DNA from: Sorghum bicolor
Lineage: Eukaryota > Streptophyta > Magnoliopsida > Poales > Poaceae
Assembly (NCBI RefSeq): GCF_000003195.3
Contig: NC_012879.2
Span: 40,802,338-40,866,337, forward strand
Reading direction: 5' to 3'
Length of the DNA: 64,000 nucleotides
The notes under the pieces were generated by a model that was not told the origin of the DNA, made no database searches, and worked only from the letters and a program-made list of their open reading frames with translations. Numbering within the stretch: position 1 is the first letter of the stretch; every line of letters begins with the position of its first letter. The position numbers and the translations under genes were made by a program. This document shows positions 1-9,103 of this stretch, one piece after another.

Positions 1-327
1 CGGAGCGGCGAGATCAGCAGCATACGCTACACTACGGAGGAGGAAAGGCCTTACTTCGAAGGGATTAGAGCAGCCAAAGTCTGTTTCATCCCTCCAAAGG
101 CAGCCCCGAAGCATGCTCTCAATGCTTTTGAGACACCTCCCAAGCGTCGCAAGACTATAGTAGATATTGATGAGGACGTTCGCAGGCTAGACAGAGTTAT
201 CATGGACATCCAGTCCTCGATTAATTCCCTCACTAGGCAGCTCTCTAACCATAACACCGTTATACTAGGCCTTAGGCAGGATCTTGCTAGTGCCAATAAG
301 AAGATTAAGGAATTAGAGCGCCGCTAA
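1..327 (+). pseudogene. C-terminal end of an Athila-like accessory ORF (element K), partial at window edge
   Basis: An open frame runs from base 1 to a TAA at 325-327 (108 codons), with its start outside the window. The visible part is basic and proline-rich in the middle, with a PPKRRKT stretch. It ends in a 50-residue heptad-like segment rich in L/I/K/E (DEDVRRLDRVIMDIQSSINS onward, to KKIKELERR), probably a coiled coil. It occupies the place held in element D by a glutamine-rich tail (62073-62341): last ORF before a long 3' UTR, polypurine tract and 3' LTR. I infer it is the tail of the same type of accessory ORF. Function is unknown. It could be a fragment of another retroelement protein. 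Confidence 0.5.
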
Positions 328-470
328 GTTATCTAGATTAGACCTTGAGGCAATGCATCTTAGTCATTTATCTTTAAATTCGGTTTAGGTTTACTATTAT
401 CATCGGTTTGTTACTACTATCGTCAGTTTGCTACTATTTATTTGTAATAAATGTCTCAAGATTAATAAAG

Positions 471-473
<3 letters not shown>

Positions 474-549
<76 letters not shown>
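474..549. repeat. (TTA)n microsatellite, about 25 units
   Basis: An essentially uninterrupted TTA/ATT trinucleotide array of about 76 bp lies in the 3' UTR of element K. Tyr-, Ile- or Leu/Tyr-repeat ORFs crossing it are artefacts of the repeat. Confidence 0.97.
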
Positions 550-550
<1 letters not shown>

Positions 551-1132
551 GTCTTGTGTGTCTCTACTATTTTTGTGCAAGAAAGTAGAAAACAAGTATG
601 GGGGAGATCCCTCAACACGCCCAACATACTTCGACTACACCACTCCACGATTCAGGTACATACTCTGCACACTTTACTTTACACATACACATATCTTGGA
701 TTATGCAGAATATTGTTTCCGACATGATAAAGATTAAAATGTTTCTAATCATGATTAATCTCACTCTGTGATATTTCCTGAAAACTTGCAACTATTATAA
801 AATCATTTTAAAACCCTGTGTTACTTAAGACAGTATGGAATGTGAGATGGTAGAGTATGAGTTTCTTATTCTTGATATCATTGTTGCTTGGAGAATTTAT
901 TTCAAAATATTTAAAATTCTAGCTACCATCCTCACTGTTTTATATATGCCTGATAAAACTGAAAATATGATTATAAAAGCTATCTACTCTGTATTGAGTT
1001 TGATCAAAATGAGTTAGACCCTTGCTGAGAGATTTATCATGCCCCTAAGATCAAGACATTTATTCAGAAAGATTCACTCTTCCAAAGTATTATTGCATTA
1101 GAGGCATGGGCTATGCAAAAATAAAGATATTT

Positions 1133-1191
1133 CGAGGAAATAAAAAGGAGCAAGTGCTCGATAACCTCGCAGAAAAAATGGACAAGTGTTC
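1133..1191 (+). other. Conserved 3' UTR hairpin module (element K copy)
   Basis: The first hairpin has an outer stem CGAGG (1133-1137) / CCTCG (1165-1169) enclosing a palindrome GAGCA-AG-TGCTC. A second palindrome GGACAAGTGTTC (1180-1191) follows 11 bases later and pairs with one G-T wobble. The same two-part arrangement occurs in elements A, I, E and D with compensatory base changes. Confidence 0.7.
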
Positions 1192-1661
1192 GGCAATAAA
1201 ATTAGGGATACCTCGGTATCCAATTAAAAAAAAGAAAAAAAAAGAAGAGAAAAGAAGAAAATGATAGCCCATCGTCCCTCTAATAAGCAATATGCCAGCA
1301 AGAGTTGACAAAGATTTTAATTTCCAAAGTCTTTGATCTAAGAGTATGACATTCCCCTCCTCGGATCCCGTTTTGATCAGGCAATAAATGCAAAGTAAGT
1401 ATGCTTGAGAATTTTTGCAAATTAAAACAGCCTCAGTGAGATATATAAAAGATAATGAGTGATGTGAGAGAACCTATGAGGATAAAAGGTATGCTAACTT
1501 TCTTTCAAAAATATACGAAAACTCCAAGTGACAGATTGAGAAGAAAGGATCTTTACTCTTAACCATATACTTCCCTGACTATAGTACACAGTGGATTTTA
1601 ACACCCTGCAGGTATGAAGAATGTTTTAAAATGTTTTACCCCAGATATTGTTCTTAACCAT

Positions 1662-1703
1662 CCTTTTCTCGAGGACGAGTAAAAGCCTAAGTATGGGGGT
1701 ATT
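1662..1703 (+). promoter_or_regulatory. Pre-PPT hairpin and polypurine tract of element K
   Basis: The hairpin is CTTTTCTCG-AGGA-CGAG(T)AAAAG, followed by AAGTATGGGGGTATT abutting the LTR start TGTTGACGG at 1704. The purine run before an LTR is where plus-strand DNA synthesis is primed in LTR retrotransposons. The hairpin is the K member of a set found before the PPT of A, I, E, D and B. Confidence 0.7.
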
Positions 1704-2774
1704 TGTTGACGGTTCTTAAGTATCAATTTTAGTTATCAAATAAACAAGAGAAAGGACCAATATACAAACAACACCTAGAATTAGGGTTTGATCTGACAGA
1801 ATTCCACGAGTTTTGTTGTTTATCTGTTTCTGCAGGGGGTTATCAGGAAATAAGGAAGAAAGGCCCACATGTCGGGATTACATAGAGATATCAACGCACC
1901 GCGCAATTTTCTACCATCTAGAAGACTCTAGAAGCCACGAGAACGAAGTAGAGGCCGAAAGGGGCCAGGCCCAGGGCGCCCACCCTGAGGACCTGGGCGC
2001 CCGCCCCCCTCTGGACTCCGTTCGGGACTCTTTTTGCACACGACGTTCCACGGACCTAAAGGATCAAGGATAATCGTCCAACCAATGTCGGTTTGATCCA
2101 ATGGCTCACGTTCACTTGAGGGGACTATAAAACCAGACCCCCTGGCCCCTGGAGGAGACAAGTTTATCATAGAGTTGAGGGGAGCCCTCGAAGGAAAACC
2201 TCTTCTCTAAATAAAATTTCTTTTTAGGCTTAGCAACCAATGTGAGTAGAAATAGATCTTCTAGTTTCTACTAGATTGAGAGAGAAAGAGTGGAGGTGTA
2301 GATTGGAGGAAGCCCGGCCTATCGGTGTCTACTCCGAGCTTGTACCTGCGGGATCAAGTTCTCCTAACCCGAGGCTTGCTCCTAGGATTCTTCAGTATTT
2401 CGACTTCTAAATTCTAGTAAGTTCTTGTTTTATTGTTCTTTTGGTTTATGAGTTTACTTTAATCTCTTCGCGTAGAGTTTAGAGTAATCATCTCTAGCGT
2501 AGACGTGGTGTTTAAGCTAGGATACTCATAGATATTCCCTGACTAGCTAGACCGTGGTAGTAGCGAGGAACGTGACATTTTCAAGTTACCTTTGCAGACC
2601 ATATCTCGTTAGCAGGAAGGATAGGGTTTATAGGTGCGGGTTGAACATCCTTTGTGGTGTCTAGATTCCGTTAGCCTCCCCAATAGAACAGTAGATCATC
2701 CTTACCAAGGTTAGAAGGAGATTACGGTCGTAGTCTTCTCTATTTATCACTCACATCGAGAAACATTCTTTCTC
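1704..2774 (+). repeat. 3' LTR of element K, truncated at its right end
   Basis: It starts TGTTGACGGTTCTTAAG and aligns by eye with the LTRs of A and I through U3. That includes the twin GGGCGCCC palindromes at 1974 and 1995 and a TATA box at 2126-2132 (ACTATAAAACC). Beyond about 2170 it diverges into its own subfamily. No terminal CCCAACA end is present: the LTR stops near 2774 at the junction with element B, so K's own end and right flank are lost. Confidence 0.8.
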
Positions 2775-2800
2775 ATGTGCGGGTTGAACATCCTTTGCGC
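2775..2800. other. Filler-like junction between K and B
   Basis: The segment GTGCGGGTTGAACATCCTTT occurs twice: at about 2636 inside K's LTR and again at about 2777 exactly between K's LTR and the first base matching B's LTR. This looks like a short templated insertion made when a deletion was repaired. It joined K's broken LTR to B's broken LTR. Confidence 0.6.
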
Positions 2801-3683
2801 TCGCTCATGTGCGAGCTGCAGCGCAGAAACGTCGGCGGCGGGACGCGACGCGGCTCGCGCTCGGTGCGCGTGCGTCCGGCGCGAGGCGACGGCGTGCGTG
2901 GGCCCACCGCGGCTGCGGCGTAGCGGGGCAGAGGGTGCACGACGGGCGGCGAGGAGGGTCGCGCCGGCGGCGGGGTCGCGCGGCGTAGAGCGGAGCGAGG
3001 GCGCGAGGCACGGGGCGGCGTGGCGAGTTGCGCGCGGGTGCAGGCAGACTTGGTCGGGCGCGGTTGAAGCAGGGGAGATGGGAGAGGATAGAGCTGACGC
3101 GTGGGGGCCACAGGGTAGAGAGAGAAGGAGGGAGAGGGAGTGCAGGCCCGAGGTCTCCTCCTTCTTTTTATTTATTCTTCAGCTTTTCTATTTGTTCTTT
3201 TCTATTTCATTTCTTTTACTATTGTATGCTTTCTATTTTATTTCCTTTTTCCTTCTTTTACCTAATTAATTTTAGGTATGTAATTAGGAATCATTCAGAT
3301 TTAATATTTATTTGTTAGTTGTCAATTATTCATTTGTAATTACTATTCCTATTTATGTTTTCCACCATTTTGCCTAATTAGGTTTTAATTAGGTTGGTAT
3401 TAGTTTAACATAGTAATGTATTGGAGTAAATAATTATTTATCACTTAATTAATTATTTAGAAAGTTGAACAGCAATACAAAGTCCAATAAAATCCCAAAT
3501 CACCAGAGAATTGCAATGCAATAAATTAAAAGTGCATGCACTGATAAAACCTTGGGTTAACAATATAGCAAAAATGAATGCATTGTGGTGAGGTTTTCTA
3601 CATGCCACTCATCAATCATGGGGTATTTTAGAAAAAAATTGTAGCTGGGATTTTTGTGTCTTGTAAGTTTTAGGGTTATTACA
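2801..3683 (-). repeat. 3' LTR of element B, truncated
   Basis: It matches the 5' LTR from about 16102 to 17556, and both end (plus strand) in GGGTTATTACA, i.e. LTR start TGTAATAACCC. Relative to the right copy it lacks the first 2.1 kb (plus-strand order). It also lacks a GC-rich block equivalent to about 16262-16890, and it carries about 110 bp of extra T-rich sequence near 3165-3265. Long ORFs here reflect the GC-rich composition and are not called. Confidence 0.85.
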
Positions 3684-3720
3684 GTACTACCCCCTTATCA
3701 GGATCTCGTCCCCGAGATCA
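3684..3720 (-). promoter_or_regulatory. Polypurine tract and pre-PPT hairpin of element B
   Basis: On the minus strand a perfect hairpin GATCTCG-GGGA-CGAGATC (3702-3719) is followed by CTGATAAGGGGGTAGTAC next to the LTR start. The purine run is the expected plus-strand primer. The hairpin resembles those before the PPT of the Athila-like elements despite the distant lineage. Confidence 0.75.
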
Positions 3721-3728
3721 AGAGTAAC

Positions 3729-4189
3729 TTACCCGTCAAAGAGGTATGGATATTGTAGGCGAAGGTCAGACTCTCGCTCCCATGTTGCTTCGCGTTCGGT
3801 GTGATTGCTCCATTGCACCTTGCACATCGGGATGGTCTTGCTTCGGGTTTCTTTAGTGTCATGGCCTAGAATCTTGATGGGATGCTCCTTGTATTCCAGC
3901 GTGTCCTGGATATCAAGCGCATCTATAGGTACTTATTCATCTTCGGGCACCCTCAAGCACTTGCGGAGTTGCGACACATGGAACATGAGATGTACCCCAG
4001 TCAACTCTGGAGGTAGATCAAGCTTGTAAGCAAGCTTCCCAATTTTTCTGCAAATTCTGTATGGGCCAACATATCTCGGAGCAAGCTTTCCCTTCACATG
4101 AAATCTAACAGAGCCACGGAGTGGAGACACCTTGAGATAGACATAGTCCCCGACTGTGAATTCGAGGTCTCTACGCCTCTTGTCAGCAT
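3729..4189 (-). pseudogene. C-terminal part of B polyprotein: integrase tail and chromodomain
   Basis: This is the distal end of B's pol frame, cut off from 9104-13460 by element A. The frame continues exactly across the insertion when one AGCAT copy is counted. Visible pieces in order are a DYVYLKVSPLRG segment, RYVGPYRI (GPY motif), the typical MFHVSQLRKC end of the integrase C-terminus, then a chromodomain-like stretch (PIKILGHDT ... CKVQWSNHTEREATWE ... DLRLQYPYLF) before TAA at 3729-3731. Chromodomains of this type direct integration to heterochromatin in chromoviruses. One in-frame TAA (about 3933-3935) separates the integrase tail from the chromodomain; a single C-to-T change would explain it. 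Confidence 0.88.
4185..4189. other. Target-site duplication of element A, left copy
   Basis: AGCAT lies directly before the LTR start TGTTGACGG. It is identical to 9099-9103 directly after the LTR end ACCCAACA. B's coding frame is restored if one copy is removed. Confidence 0.93.
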
Positions 4190-5190
4190 TGTTGACGGTC
4201 CTTAAGTATCAAATTTAATTATCAAATAAATAAAGAAAAGGATCCAAATGAAATCAAGATCTAGACTCAGGGTTTTATCTGACAGAATTCCACGAGTTTT
4301 GGTGTTTGTCTATTTCTACAGGGGGTTATCAGGAAATATGGAAGAAAGGCCCACATGTCGGGATTACGTAAAGATATTAACGTGCTGCGCAATTATCTTA
4401 CATCTAGAAGACTCCAGAAGCCACGAGACCGAAGCGGAGGCGAAACGGGGCCAGAGGCAGGGCGCCCGCCCTGTCCTACTGGGCGCCCGCCCCCTGTTGG
4501 AGTCCAAACAGGACTCTGCTTTGCGGGAGATCTCCACCGACCTAAAGGATGAATCTAAACCATACAATCTATGTCGGTTTGATCCAAGGGCCCATATTCA
4601 CTTGGAGGGACTATAAAACCAGACCCCCTGGCCCCTGGAGGAGAGAGCCTCTCAACCCTAATTCATTGTTCCATCAAGGGAGAAGAAGCCTCTGATCAAG
4701 ATTAGAGCCACCACATCAATTAGATATCTAGATTAGCATAGCTACATAGGATTAGAACTAGAAGGAGTCAATCTTCGATTGGTTTCCGGATCTGTCAAGA
4801 GGATTCTTGGTAATTCTCTAATTGTGCTTCTAATTACTTTCTAATTATCTTTGTTCTTCAATATTATGAATATGACTTTGTTCTACTTCAATATATTGCT
4901 TATGACTTTGCTCTACTTGTTTATATTCAAGATTATATTGTTCTTAGTTTATCATGGTTATGTACTTGGCTTAGTTAGATACGATCTATATACATGCTTA
5001 GGATCGTATAGCGTTTATCCATCGGATCCATGGGTAAATGATAGATATTGTGTAGGCGTGGTGCTTATACCGTATTTATCTGCGATTGTACCCAATATGC
5101 CAGGTCGTGGGGTGGTTCGTGATAGTGACAGCTTCATTGATTCTTATATAGTCCCCCTCTCGTGTATTGGGCTGGCAGAGCAACATTATT
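4190..5190 (+). repeat. 5' LTR of element A, lacking its 3' third
   Basis: It begins TGTTGACGGTCC. Twin GGGCGCCC palindromes lie at 4460 and 4481, and the TATA box ACTATAAAACC has TATAAAA at 4612. It matches the 3' LTR until about 5187, then jumps into sequence that in element I follows the end of the protease ORF (GAGAGTCCCGTTCGGAGGAC). The 113-codon ORF inside it (4851-5192) recurs in the other LTR copies but has no family features and is not called. Confidence 0.9.
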
Positions 5191-6505
5191 AAGAAATTGG
5201 AGAGTCCCGTTCGGAGGACTTAAAAACACCGAACGCCTTGCGAAGAGGTAAACTTGGTAGTTACCCTTTCCCTTTCAGTTATTTCAAATAGTTTACTTAG
5301 TTAATCATATTCACACTATCTTAAAAAGAAAATAAAAATGTTAAAAACTATAAGCCCCATGTGAGTAGACGAGTGGCATAAAACCCATAAGTACATTCAC
5401 TATGGTGGCATAAAAATAAAATAAATATTTTTCTGCTTTATAAATCAAAAATATAAAAACAGGGAGTAACATTTATTAAGGAGTCTCAACATAATAAAGG
5501 CTAGATATTTATGCTAACACTTAATCAGTTCCACAAGCTTTGTTGTCTATTTGAGCTCCACAGAAATTTAAGAATCAAGAAGACTGGCAGACGGAGGACA
5601 TTCTAATCACTGTCAGAATGCTGCTGACTTTCAAATACACCTCTACCACCTGCTAGCTACACCAAGAGAAATTACGTCAAAATTTAGCTTGGGGGAGAGC
5701 ACCCCCATTTATCACGATAAGTATTTCTATCTATCTTTATACTTATATTATTTTAGAATATTAAAATACACATAAACTATGGGAAAACCAAATAAAGATT
5801 TTATGCTTATATATATATATCTTTTGCTTAGTGTGTTTAATAAATAAATAAAGTGGCTATGCTAAATCTGTATCTAAATAAAACTTAAGCATGGATATGA
5901 TAAATAGTTGCTCTGCCTAATTTGCAAATTTTAAGTTCTCTCTCAAGTTTAGATATAACTGTTATAATTTAAAGCTTGCTCTAGACCTAAACTTGTGGGA
6001 TGAAAACTTGATCTGAAGTCTAAGTTGTTAACGGATATGATATGGGAAGGTTGAGCTGCTGTTTATCTGTTCCTAGAGATGCTAGAATTCTGGAGATTTT
6101 TATCTTTGAAAATCTTTAAAATGTTGCATGATGAGTTCCTGTATGATGAGAGTTTAAATTCCAACCACAGCCATATATACATGCTTGCTAGACTTTGAGC
6201 CACACATTTAATATTTACTGCTTATGAGCATTGAGTGTGGTCAAGCTGTCTAGACCCTTAGGAGCTTGTCATGTGGTTAAATCAAGATTTCACTTGCACG
6301 TTCACTCATATATATGCTACTTCTACTCCAGAAGTACCATCCACATATATCCATCCATTTCCATCTCCAGAATCACCTAAAAATATTCTACTCCTAATTC
6401 GGGAGAGAATAACCAAAAATATTTCTATTTTCCCCTTGTGAAATAAATGCTCAAGTTATCTTGTTACTACCACTTGCTATATTATCTCAAGAGATGAATG
6501 CTCTT

Positions 6506-6507
<2 letters not shown>

Positions 6508-6577
<70 letters not shown>
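6508..6577. repeat. (TA)n microsatellite, about 35 units
   Basis: An uninterrupted TA dinucleotide array directly abuts the 5' side of the hairpin module. The matching place in element I has only a short A-run, so the array expanded within this copy or lineage. ORFs made of alternating Tyr-Ile are repeat artefacts. Confidence 0.97.
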
Positions 6578-6578
<1 letters not shown>

Positions 6579-6658
6579 GAGGAAATAAAAAGGAGCACGT
6601 GCTCGGAACCTCGAAAGAAAAGAAAAGTGAGACGAGAGGTAAAAATGGACAAGTGTCC
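6578..6658 (+). other. Conserved 3' UTR hairpin module (element A copy)
   Basis: The outer stem is CGAGG (6578-6582) / CCTCG (6609-6613), with inner palindrome GAGCACGTGCTC. The second palindrome, GGACAAGTGTCC, is at 6647-6658. The inner arms differ from the I/E/D copies yet stay complementary. Confidence 0.75.
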
Positions 6659-7406
6659 GACAGTAGAATTAGGGGTGCAAAATACCCACCTGAGAGACAA
6701 AAGAAAAAAAAAAGAAAGAAAAAGAAGAGCATCTCATTCTCCTCATAAAGTTTCAAAAGCAAGGAAGGTATGTATCCCCTCGAAAGAGCAAAAGTAGAAT
6801 TAGACTTCCACTACCATTGTTTTCACCATTGTTATCACCATCATCACCATACACCATTCATTCGCCAGACATGCACATCTTGATTTGGCTTATTGATTTG
6901 TTTCTTTGGATCCATGGTTTGACTATGCAATAAATGTCTTGTAAGTATGTATACTTTATCTCCCACCTATGAGCTCCAGATATTAAAGCCTTATTAGAGT
7001 AGGGTGAGAGAGAAGGCAATGTCACTATGCCTCATACCACAAATACTACATATCTTGAGAGAAGGCATATACCATCAATGTCTTGGTAAGGATCCAAAAA
7101 TACCACAAAAGAGAGACCTGAGAGAATCATACAAGGAATTTCTGAGTTTTATTTGAAAATCTGCAAAAAACCCCAGAGCTATAGCTGATCAAGAATAAGA
7201 GACATGGCACTTGGCTAGACTGTTCTATCTTTTAACCACTCAAGACAGAAGTGACAGTTACAAGTCCCATGGTGAAGGTAAAGTAAGTAAGTTTTAAGTC
7301 TTAACAGTTTACTCTAACTCAGAGATGAGATCTTATTTAAAAGCATATGTACCGTCAAATTTTTTAAAGATATTGCAACAACTTATGATCCATAGCTGAG
7401 TCTATC

Positions 7407-7445
7407 CTTGCTCAGGGACGAGCAAGAGGTAAGCTTGGGGGAGTT
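7407..7445 (+). promoter_or_regulatory. Pre-PPT hairpin and polypurine tract of element A
   Basis: A 7-bp stem CTTGCTC-AGGGAC-GAGCAAG (7407-7426) is followed by the purine tract AAGCTTGGGGGAGTT, directly before the 3' LTR. Confidence 0.8.
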
Positions 7446-9098
7446 TGTTGACGGTCCTTAAGTATCAAATTTAATTATCAAATAAATAAAGAAAAGGATC
7501 CAAATGAAATCAAGATCTAGACTTCGGGTTTTATCTGACAGAATTCCACGAGTTTTGGTGTTTGTCTATTTCTGTAGGGGGTTATCAGGAAATATGGAAG
7601 AAAGGCCCATATGTCGGGATTACGTAAAGATATTAACGTGCTGCGCAATTATCTTACATCTAGATGACTCCAGAAGCCACGAGACCGAAGCGGAGGCGAA
7701 ACGGGGCCAGAGGCAGGGCGCCCGCCCTGTCCTACTAGGCGCCCGCCCCCTGTTGGAGTCCAAACAGGACTCTGCTTTGCGGGAGATCTCCACCGACCTA
7801 AAGGATGAATCTAAACCATACAATCTATGTCGGTTTGATCCAAGGGCCCATATTCACTTGGAGGGACTATAAAACCAGACCCCCTGGCCCCTGGAGGAGA
7901 GAGCCTCTCAACCCTAATTCATTGTTCCATCAAGGGAGAAGAAGCCTCTGATCAAGATTAGAGCCACCACATCAATTAGATATCTAGATTAGCATAGCTA
8001 CATAGGATTAGAACTAGAAGGAGTCAATCTTCGATTGGTTTCCGGATCTGTCAAGAGGATTCTTGGTAATTCCCTAATTGTGCTTCTAATTACTTTCTAA
8101 TTATCTTTGTTCTTCAATATTATGAATATAACTTTGTTCTACTTCAATATATTGCTTATGACTTTGCTCTACTTATTTATATCCAAGATTATATTGTTCT
8201 TAGTTTATCATGGTTATGTACTTGGCTTAGTTAGATGCGATCTATATACACGCTTAGGATCGTATAGCGTTTATCCATCGGATCCATGGGTAAATGATAA
8301 ATATTGTGTAGGCGTGGTGCTTATACCGTATTTATCTGCGATTGTACCCAATATGCCAGATCGTGGGGTGGTTCGTGATAGTGACAGCTTCATTGATTCT
8401 TATATTGTCCCCCTCTCGTGTATTGGGCTGGCAGAACAACATTATTACAGGGGAGTGATTGCTATGTTTCTCATATTCCTTGCTAATATCACTATGCATG
8501 GGCGTAGTCTTGTCTCGCAATGATTGCTAGGTATGCTTGCACTAACTATGATAATGCTAGACTATATAGTTGAGAATAACTTAGGGAATATTCTTGTAGT
8601 TCGTTCTAATACCATGCTAATGACTTTCTAGAGTATCTAATTGAGGTGCTTATCATATTTATTATGTGGCTAGATCAGATTAATTATCTTTGTCACTATT
8701 ATTATTTCATATATCTTTTATGTGACACTTATCCCTGTATGAAGAGTTAGATATAATGTTCTCAATTATACATGCAATGATAGATGCTCAATCTCATATT
8801 CTATTCTGTAATCAATATTGATGATTGCTAATCCCTTCCCAGTGGTAAAAATATAAATAACGATACCTGGAATACTTCCCGGTTAAAATGCTACATCGGT
8901 ATTAATCTGTGCGCTTGCAGATCCCATTCATTATTTATTTAGAAGAGCAATTGCATATTTCAATACCGCGTCTCTCATGTCATGCTGGGGATGACAACTT
9001 GGCTTAAGTGGTGTGAGGGATAGGTTTGGCATTTTTGGCACCGTTGCTAGATTTAGAACTTAGTCTACTTTTAGTAATGATGTTAAGAATACCCAACA
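7446..9098 (+). repeat. 3' LTR of element A
   Basis: This is a complete 1,653-bp LTR from TGTTGACGG to TACCCAACA, with its end fixed by the AGCAT duplication. Twin palindromes and TATAAAA lie in U3 as in the 5' copy. A primer-site-like motif, TTGGCACCGTTGCTAG, lies about 50-65 bp inside the right end, where no primer site should be. Confidence 0.93.
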
Positions 9099-9103
9099 AG
9101 CAT
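9099..9103. other. Target-site duplication of element A, right copy
   Basis: AGCAT, identical to 4185-4189. Confidence 0.93.

Larger units (their letters stand above)
328..1703 (+). other. 3' untranslated region of element K
   Basis: This AT-rich stretch has no credible ORF. It lies between the accessory ORF stop and the 3' LTR. It holds the TTA microsatellite (474-549), the conserved hairpin module (1133-1191), a perfect 7-bp hairpin GGATACC-TC-GGTATCC (about 1207-1222) and the hairpin plus polypurine tract (1662-1703). The same order is seen in elements A, I, D and, inverted, E. Confidence 0.65.
5191..7445 (+). other. Non-coding internal region (3' UTR) of element A
   Basis: AT-rich sequence without ORFs, collinear with 17611-19762 of element I and, inverted, 26921-29091 of element E. 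It contains the TA microsatellite, the hairpin module and the PPT. Nothing in it encodes a recognisable protein. Confidence 0.8.
4190..9098 (+). mobile_element. Element A: Athila-like LTR element without coding sequence, inserted in B pol
   Basis: This 4.9-kb insertion has a truncated 5' LTR (4190-about 5190), 2.26 kb of internal sequence that is only 3' UTR, a PPT and a full 3' LTR (7446-9098). It is bounded by perfect AGCAT repeats. The 5' LTR breaks off where the 3' LTR continues (5187 against 8450), and the primer site, leader, gag and protease are all missing. Reverse transcription would rebuild a full 5' LTR, so the deletion most likely happened after insertion. The two LTRs look nearly identical by eye, so the insertion is young compared with B. 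Confidence 0.9.

Noticed and set aside
408..737. ORFs across the TTA array with Ile or Tyr runs
   Set aside because: They consist mainly of the microsatellite; no family features.
4851..5192. A 113-138 codon hydrophobic ORF repeated in the A and I LTRs (also at 8107 and 20383)
   Set aside because: Its repetition follows from LTR homology. It lies in the R/U5 part and is not preserved in the more divergent H and K LTRs.
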